A stretch of DNA of 64,000 bases from Haematobia irritans (lineage: Eukaryota > Arthropoda > Insecta > Diptera > Muscidae): positions 65,738,126-65,802,125 of the forward strand of contig NC_134400.1 in the NCBI RefSeq assembly GCF_050003625.1, written 5' to 3'. The first letter of the stretch is position 1; each line of letters opens with the position of its first letter. A model generated the notes under the pieces. It was given only the letters and a program-made list of their open reading frames with translations. It searched no databases and was not told where the DNA came from. Shown here piece by piece: positions 59,220 through 64,000 of this stretch. Made by a program: the position numbers and the translations under genes.

Positions 59220-59790
59220 AGGGATGTTTTATTTTTGCACTGATAACCAGTGCTAAAATAAAACGCAAAAATTTTTCAGTTCAAATTTCGATTTTTTACA
59301 CATTCTATTTTGGTTCAATTTCAACAATAAGTAATCATTCCAAATTTACTTCGTGTCCATCAAATGTATCAATGCAGACATCATGTAACTGCAAACAAAA
59401 ATAAATTATACCATATATCAAAATGCAGAACAAAAAACAGGTACATTTTTTTCAATTACACTTTCCTTTTTTGTGTTCACATAAAACCACCTGCCACTTC
59501 TGAGTAAATAAATTAACACAAAACGCAGTAATTCCGTATTCTCCGTCCATTCCAAGAAACAATCAATACACGACTGACGCGCAAATTGAAAATCGTGTGT
59601 ACCTGCTCAATGTTTTTATAAAATTATTTTCGATGCAAAAAAGTTAAAAATTTAAATGGTCATGAAAAAATGTAAATGGTCTTTATGGCCATGTAATGGT
59701 TCTAGACATGAGGGCTGTTTTATTTTTGCACTGATAACCAGTGCTAAAATAAAACGCAGAAATTTTTCAGTTCAAATTTCGATTTTGGTT
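58821..59790 (+). repeat. Tandem duplication of about 480 bp at the TIR-element border
   Basis: Units are 58821-59297 and 59298 to about 59785. Each has about 400 bp of repeat A followed by the first about 78 bp of the TIR element. Unit 2 has 18 extra bases (taaattataccatatatc-type) and a few substitutions. It arose after the element inserted. Confidence 0.85.
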
Positions 59791-59843
59791 GGCAACACTT
59801 TTACCCCAGCTGTCAAAATGAAGTTTTTTGTTTACAAATAAAA

Positions 59844-59924
59844 ATGGAGGTAGAGACCACCAATTTATTGCAAAAAGTGAAATTAATAACATTAAATATA
59901 GATATCAAAAACAAACAAAAATAA
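59844..59924 (+). pseudogene. Possible vestige of the element's left gene
   Basis: An ATG 133 bp inside the left end opens MEVETTNLLQKVKLITLNID and stops at 59922, just where SLC17-like sequence starts. Both ends share ttggcaac and tgtcaaaat words upstream of their first ATG, so this could be the first exon of a lost transposase gene. Speculative. Confidence 0.25.
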
Positions 59925-59926
59925 TT

Positions 59927-61172
59927 AGTCTTTCAATTGCCATTACCGAATTAGTCGTAAAAAGGAATCATACAGAAGAAGGTGAAGCGGCGGTGTGTCC
60001 AGCAGGTGATTTGGACTCTGATTATTCGAGTGGTGGTGATTATAAATGGTCCGAAGAATTACAAGGTTTAATTCTGTCCTCATTCTATATTGGTTACATT
60101 GTAACCCATATTCCTGGTGGTCTATTGGCTGAAAAATTCGGTGGTAAATGGACTTTGGGTATTCTATCGACGGCTATTTTCACTTTGGTACACCAATCGC
60201 CATTACCGAAGGGGGTTCCACAGCTCTTATCATTGTTCGCATATTGATGGGGTTGGGCGAAGGTACTACTTTCCCAGCTTTAAGTGTGCTACTATCACAA
60301 TGGGTCCCTCTAAAAGAACGTGGAAAATTGGGTGCCTTGGTTTTGGGTGGTGGTGGTAGGTACTATATTGGCTAATTCCCTATCCGGAGTACTTTTGGAT
60401 GCCTATGATTGACCTATTGTATTTTACCTCTTTGGTGGTCTTGGTGTTTTATGGTTCATATTTTTCAGTCTCTTATGCTTTAGTGACCCCGCCTCTCATC
60501 CCTACATCAAACCCAGCGAGCGTGATTACTTGGAAAAAGAAATGGGCTCCATTGTTCGCAATGAAAATCTTCCACCCACACCCTGGAAGGCTATTTTAAC
60601 TAATTTACCTATGATTGCTTAAGTCTGTGCTCAAATCAGTCATGATTGGGGCTTCTACATTATGGTTACCGATTTACCCAAATATATGTCTGATGTTATG
60701 CAATTCTCCATCAAAGCTAATGGCTTGTATTCATGTGGATTTTCTCGATTTCATCTGGTTTCATTGGTGATTGGTTGATGGCCAAAAAGATTTTGAGTAT
60801 TACAAATACCCGTAAAGTGATGACTGCTGTTGCTGCATTTGGTCCTCCTATTTTCATGGTTGCTGCATCCTATGCTGGTTGTGATCGTGTTGCTGTTGTG
60901 GCCTTCATTACAATTTGTAATGTGCTTTCTATGCTGGCATGAAACTTAGCCCACTTGATATGAGTCCGAATTATTCGGGTACATTGATGGCCATCACTAA
61001 TGGTATTGGTGCTATAACTTGTGTAATTACACCATATTTGGTGGGAGTTATGACACCAAATGATACATTACTGGAATGGCGTTTGTTATTCTGGGTGGCT
61101 TTTGCTGTTCTCTGTGGTACTGTTGTAGTTTATTGTATTTGGGCTTCGGGAGAAGAAGAAAAAAGCGAATAA
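59927..61172 (+). pseudogene. SLC17-type (phosphate/anion cotransporter) intronless pseudogene
   Basis: The conceptual frame reads SIAITELVVKRN, SEELQGLILSSFYIGYIVTH, IPGGLLAEKFGGKWTLGILS, LMGLGEGTTFPALSVLLSQW, VPLKERGKLGALVLGGG, SDPASHPYIKPSERDYLEKE, SIKANGLYSCGFS, SISSGFIGDWLMAKKILSIT and LSPLDMSPNYSGTLMAITNG, ending at EEEKSE. These are hallmarks of insect SLC17 / Na-dependent inorganic phosphate cotransporter-like MFS proteins. No intron is seen over 1.2 kb. Faults: frameshifts near 60180, 60355, 60735 and 60935, and stops at YD*PIV and MIA*VCA. The N-terminal first helix is missing. An A15 run at 61572-61586 may be the old poly(A) tail, supporting a retrocopy. Confidence 0.82.
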
Positions 61173-61571
61173 CTTGTAGTTATATGTGTTGCTAAAAAGT
61201 ATTTTTTATGTGTACTTGGAGTAATAAAAAGAACGTTAACATTTTTGTATGATGATTATTCAAAGCGAATGGTTTTTATGTACAGTTCAAATATATTTCG
61301 GATATGTTACTATAGATTATGCGTTAATATTTAAAAATCCATTTTGAATGCAAAAATAATTGCCCATACTATACAAAGAAATTTAATAGGTAATCCTGAT
61401 GGGGGAGCAAGTAAATACTCTATACACTACCCCATCATCCTGATAGCCATGTAAAATTTATATTTTAAGATTTAAACTAAAAAGCGATTGTTTTTAACAG
61501 ACAGATGAAAATGAGGCATTTTCTGATCTTAATTCCATAAATATAAAGTTTAGGGGCATCATTATTTCTAT

Positions 61572-61586
61572 AAAAAAAAAAAAAAA
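61572..61586 (+). other. A15 run, possible retrocopy poly(A)
   Basis: Follows about 400 bp of non-coding sequence after the SLC17-like stop, which would be its 3' UTR (aataaa at 61223). Target duplications of the retrocopy were not found. Confidence 0.4.
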
Positions 61587-61696
61587 CAAAATGATAAACA
61601 TGCAAAATAAAATCTAAAAATAGACCAATTGATTTCCAGCATAATTGTCTTATATCGATGGAGTAACAATCTCTAAATTATCTGCATATTTTCAAT

Positions 61697-62656
61697 TTAT
61701 TGATAAACCAAAAAGTTATCGGTTTGTGTAATTTTCTGAGCGAAATTTTTACCCATTTCAGTGGGGGCACTAAAGGCTATTTTATCCAAAGGTATTTCTT
61801 CACCATATATCGTATTTAATTGCACTGCTTGTATCAATTTGGTAGCGATGTGGAATCGCCTATGTAAAGGGGAAACCCATATGCGTGAAATGCCACACCT
61901 AAAATCGGAAGGAAATTAAGAATTTTTTACTCGTTTGTTTGTTTTCATTTGTTGTTTGAAGGTTTAACTTACTTGGCTTCAAATTGTTCTTCTGTACAAC
62001 AATCAACACCATCCACACACATATATTTGTTGGCCTTTTCCAGTGGTTGGACCAAACATGAGCCCACAATTTGCATTTTTCTTACGGCGAAATAGGCAAC
62101 AAACGTTTTTGGTACAATGTACGACGAAAAGCCCCGCTTTTTATCGACAATTTTTAATATATCCATTAGACGTTCCTTACGTTTCAAGGCAGTTGATTCT
62201 GTTAAGCGGATAATGCGACCATCGGGCCCCATTCGGGATATATGGCCATGATGTCCTCATCTATCCAACCCCTAAATTGCAAAACATGAAGAGAGGCGTG
62301 AAAATCACGATGGAGTTTTTCTTCTTCGGGTTCATGGACTGCATTGTTTGCACTGGTGGGCTCCAAACTCTTTTTGTCCAGCATCTATTTGATACTGATC
62401 ATGACCTGCCTGCCTGCATTCCAGGAGCGAGGTTGTTTTCGTTTAGTTTCTGGCACAGCCAATGGTTGACAACCTCTCATTTGCATTTTTCTCGTCTTTT
62501 GCAATTTTCTTTGCCGCCTTCGAAATTGTGGTTTGGGAATATAGTGGAGTTTCATATACAACTTGGCTATATTCATATTCGCCCTCGGAGAGAATTTCAA
62601 TAGACATATTTTCATAAGATTCCACTGGTATTAAAACATAAAGAAAGAGGTTTACG
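61697..62656 (-). pseudogene. eco: eco/ESCO cohesin acetyltransferase fragment, with one intron
   Basis: The last exon (61898-61697) reads CGISRIWVSPLHRRFHIATK, then IAFSAPTEMGKNFA and FLVYQ, matching the ESCO C-terminal acetyltransferase (CGISRIWV, IAFSDPTPDGK, FLVYN). An intron of 74 bp (61972-61899, gtaagt..ttttag) joins it in frame to the exon with LQFRGWIDEDIMAIYPEWGP and DGRIIRLTE. Upstream lies the zinc-finger start IDAGQKEFGAHQCKQC and EEEKLHRDFH, but the part between is deleted. Frame breaks near 62230, 62360, 62410 and 62460 make it a pseudogene. ESCO proteins acetylate SMC3 to establish cohesion. The retained intron shows DNA-level capture. The N-terminal part is missing. Confidence 0.85.
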
Positions 62657-62658
62657 CT

Positions 62659-62906
62659 TAGCTATTTAATGCTGGTGACATTTCTGAGGGTTTCAAAGCT
62701 TCTCTAAGTGGTTTCACTGCAATGTGAAACGCCGTTCGGACTCGGCTATAAAAAGGAGGTCCCTTGTCATTGAGCTTAACATGGAATCGGGCAGCACTCA
62801 GTGATAAGAGAGAAGTTCACCAATGTGGTATCGCAATGGACTGAATAGTCTAAGTGAGCCTGATACATCGGGCTGCCACCTAACCTAACCTAACCTAGCT
62901 ATTTAA
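62659..62906 (+). mobile_element. SINE copy 4, 5' truncated, with 11-bp target duplications
   Basis: The SINE is 62670-62895, starting tgctggtgacatttctgagg and ending gggctgccacctaacc plus CCTAA units. TAGCTATTTAA at 62659-62669 and 62896-62906 is a perfect duplication. It inserted in the TIR element upstream of the eco fragment. 62907-63044 shows nothing further. Confidence 0.9.
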
Positions 62907-63044
62907 GCATTTGTTAGACAATAGTTCTATCTTTCTATAAGGGTCACAATTTTATCAAACCCCAATATAAAGAACTGAATTCACTAAAATACCTGAAAGT
63001 TTTGCAGGAGTACATCTTTGTTCTATTCCTACATCTAATGAATG

Positions 63045-63471
63045 TTAGTTGGAAATTGTTGGCTGCCTTCCAAACAACTCTTCCAATTCATCCATGTATG
63101 GAACACAAGTAGCACCAGCGCCTGTGCGCCCAGCATTGTCTTTTGCAGATTTATAGGCCCTTAATAAAGATTTCATTTTATTTTCCAGGCTTTCTGGCGT
63201 TATGCTGGTATCCTAGTAAATGGGATGTATTAAATATTAAATTGTAAATATGATTCTAACCTTAAACCCTTGAAAAATCATGTCCTCCAACACACATGAA
63301 TAGGCGCTTATTTCTCTACGAGGATCTTCAATATCCTCTTTCCTTGCACTATAGCACGATAAAAAAAGGAGCGTTTCAGATTTGGTCCACCCTCTTCGTT
63401 TCCTATAATTTATAAATAAATTATTAAACAAAATCTAGAAATATTTCTTGTACTTACAATTTCTGCGACAT
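63045..63471 (-). CDS. Myb/SANT-like DNA-binding protein, three exons, intact
   Basis: Exons 63471-63458 (14 nt), 63402-63261 and 63212-63045 join in frame to 107 codons plus stop. Introns are 55 bp (gtaagt..attatag) and 48 bp (gttaga..ttactag). The protein starts MSQKLKRRGWTKSET. The trihelix-type Myb/SANT pattern is W at the start of helix 1 (GWTKSETLLFLSCYSAR), EDMIFQGFK, then LENKMKSLLRAYKSAKDNAG, and a CVPYMDELEELFG end. No other domain is present. Its ATG is 200 bp from the right TIR. In PIF/Harbinger elements a Myb-like partner helps bring the transposase to the TIRs and into the nucleus; that role here is inference. A small host gene swept up by the element is the alternative. Confidence 0.72.
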
Positions 63472-63648
63472 GTTTGTTATTTATTTTCGTTTGATATTTT
63501 CAGTAGTTGCCAATCCAGTTTTTGTAGTTGCCAACTCATATTTTGACAACTACAAAATTATCTTACCATGGTAACTCTGGTGCGACTTGCACTGATAGTT
63601 GCACTGGATAGAACACCAGTGCAACGAATCACATACAAAAGTTCCATC

Positions 63649-63671
63649 CAGTGCAAAAAGAAAATAGCCCT
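63649..63671 (-). repeat. Right terminal inverted repeat of the TIR element
   Basis: Read on the minus strand it begins AGGGCTATTTTCTTTTTGCA and continues CTG, differing at two positions from the left end at 59711-59733. Further CAGTGC words follow at about 63615 and 63590. Confidence 0.85.
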
Positions 63672-63946
63672 ATGGTTATACTTAACCTATAAAAATACTC
63701 TTTTTTCCTGTAAAAAAGTAAAAAAATTGAATGGTCAGGTACATGATTTTCCCGACCATTTAATGGTCTCAAATTCTATCATTTAAATGATAGAACATGT
63801 TTGCGGTATTTGAGAACCATTCAAATGCTTATTGCCACCATACATTTTTCTCCGCTCGAAAACTATTTTTACAAAGACAAAATACATGGTTTTCGCGGCA
63901 ATTACATGCTCTATATAAGCATTAAATGGATGCGGCAACCATGTCC
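63672..63946 (+). mobile_element. Repeat A, remainder of the cut copy
   Basis: Continues 58378-59219 from atggttatacttaacctat to gcggcaaccatgtcc. The terminal about 40 bp with the TIR are missing compared with the left arm. 63947-64000 mirrors 47575-47628. Confidence 0.8.
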
Positions 63947-64000
63947 ATAACGTAGGTTATATGCTATTGTCAAAAAAAGTTAAAATATGGGAAATACTTT

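Larger units (their letters stand above)
59708..63674. mobile_element. PIF/Harbinger-like TIR element carrying host gene fragments
   Basis: The element is 59711-63671 (3961 bp). Ends are AGGGCTGTTTTATTTTTGCA and the mirror of AGGGCTATTTTCTTTTTGCA. ATG at 59708-59710 and 63672-63674 is a 3-bp target duplication, and the opposite arm at about 47930 is the uninterrupted site. GCACTG/CAGTGC words repeat just inside both ends. An intact Myb/SANT-like gene lies 180 bp from the right end, and PIF/Harbinger elements typically encode such a protein beside a transposase. No transposase is visible; the middle holds an SLC17-like retrocopy, an eco fragment and a SINE. The superfamily call rests on TSD length and the Myb-type gene; ATG instead of TWA is atypical. 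Confidence 0.75.
54952..64000. repeat. Right arm of the large inverted repeat (continues past the window)
   Basis: Mirror of 47575-53238. The 59220-63671 stretch is extra (a tandem duplication plus the TIR element); the mirror resumes at 63672 with atggttatacttaacctata and is still running at 64000. Confidence 0.9.

Noticed and set aside
61697..62656. Functional eco gene
   Set aside because: Several frameshifts and a deleted zinc finger; the N-terminal part is missing within the TIR element.

Overview
The window is AT-rich, gene-poor nuclear DNA of an insect, most likely a higher (calyptrate, Musca/Stomoxys-like) fly. The grounds are the transposon spectrum (BEL/Pao, Ty3/gypsy, two LINE families, mariner, hAT and PIF/Harbinger-type elements, a tRNA-derived SINE, DINE-1-like repeats), short introns with GT..AG ends, and fragments of recognisable animal genes (the cohesin acetyltransferase eco/ESCO and an SLC17-type transporter). 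Species assignment is inference. No bacterial operon, rRNA, true tRNA gene or CRISPR is present.

Layout. 1-1220: a TIR repeat ('repeat A') followed by a SINE and a mariner scrap. 2142-9228 (minus): a decayed BEL/Pao element (BEL-1), split in its integrase by an 880-bp hAT-type element with a perfect 8-bp target duplication. 9715-18325: DINE-like repeats, a LINE ('LINE X') bracketed by an 11-bp target duplication, a 3'-cut copy of a second LINE ('LINE Y'), two long (AT)n tracts and a 3.7-kb palindrome. 18326-35043: a second LINE Y copy, split by an intact 10.5-kb Ty3/gypsy element (19911-30397, 1.7-kb LTRs, 4-bp target duplication) that itself carries a mariner deletion derivative. 35044-45537: a second LINE X copy split by a full-length BEL/Pao element (BEL-2, 37128-44525, 5-bp target duplication, tRNA-Tyr-type primer site). 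45538-46764: DINE-like repeat and a third (AT)n tract. 47575-64000: a large inverted repeat (arms about 5 kb and more, 1.7-kb loop) built of repeat A, SINE and gypsy-gag fragments; one arm holds a mariner copy, the other a 3.96-kb TIR element.

Three points stand out. (1) The TIR element at 59711-63671 has a 3-bp target duplication (the empty site is present in the opposite arm). It carries an intact three-exon Myb/SANT-like gene beside its right end, as PIF/Harbinger elements do, but instead of a transposase it holds a broken intronless SLC17 copy and a broken, intron-containing eco fragment. It looks like a gene-capturing PIF/Harbinger-type transposon. (2) Both BEL/Pao elements carry an extra 3' ORF in the env position. 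It starts 55-60 nt after pol and directly follows a consensus splice acceptor. It repeats the Gag three-part zinc-knuckle module, in BEL-1 fused to a retropepsin-like domain without its catalytic Asp. (3) The same DINE/LINE X junction occurs four times in both orientations, with long (AT)n tracts at or beside the joints, so much of 9.7-46.8 kb arose by inverted segmental duplication of one nested block.

Open frames that look functional are few: gypsy gag and pol, the left LINE Y ORF1, the BEL-2 zinc-knuckle ORF and the Myb/SANT-like gene. Almost everything else is broken by stops, frameshifts or deletions.
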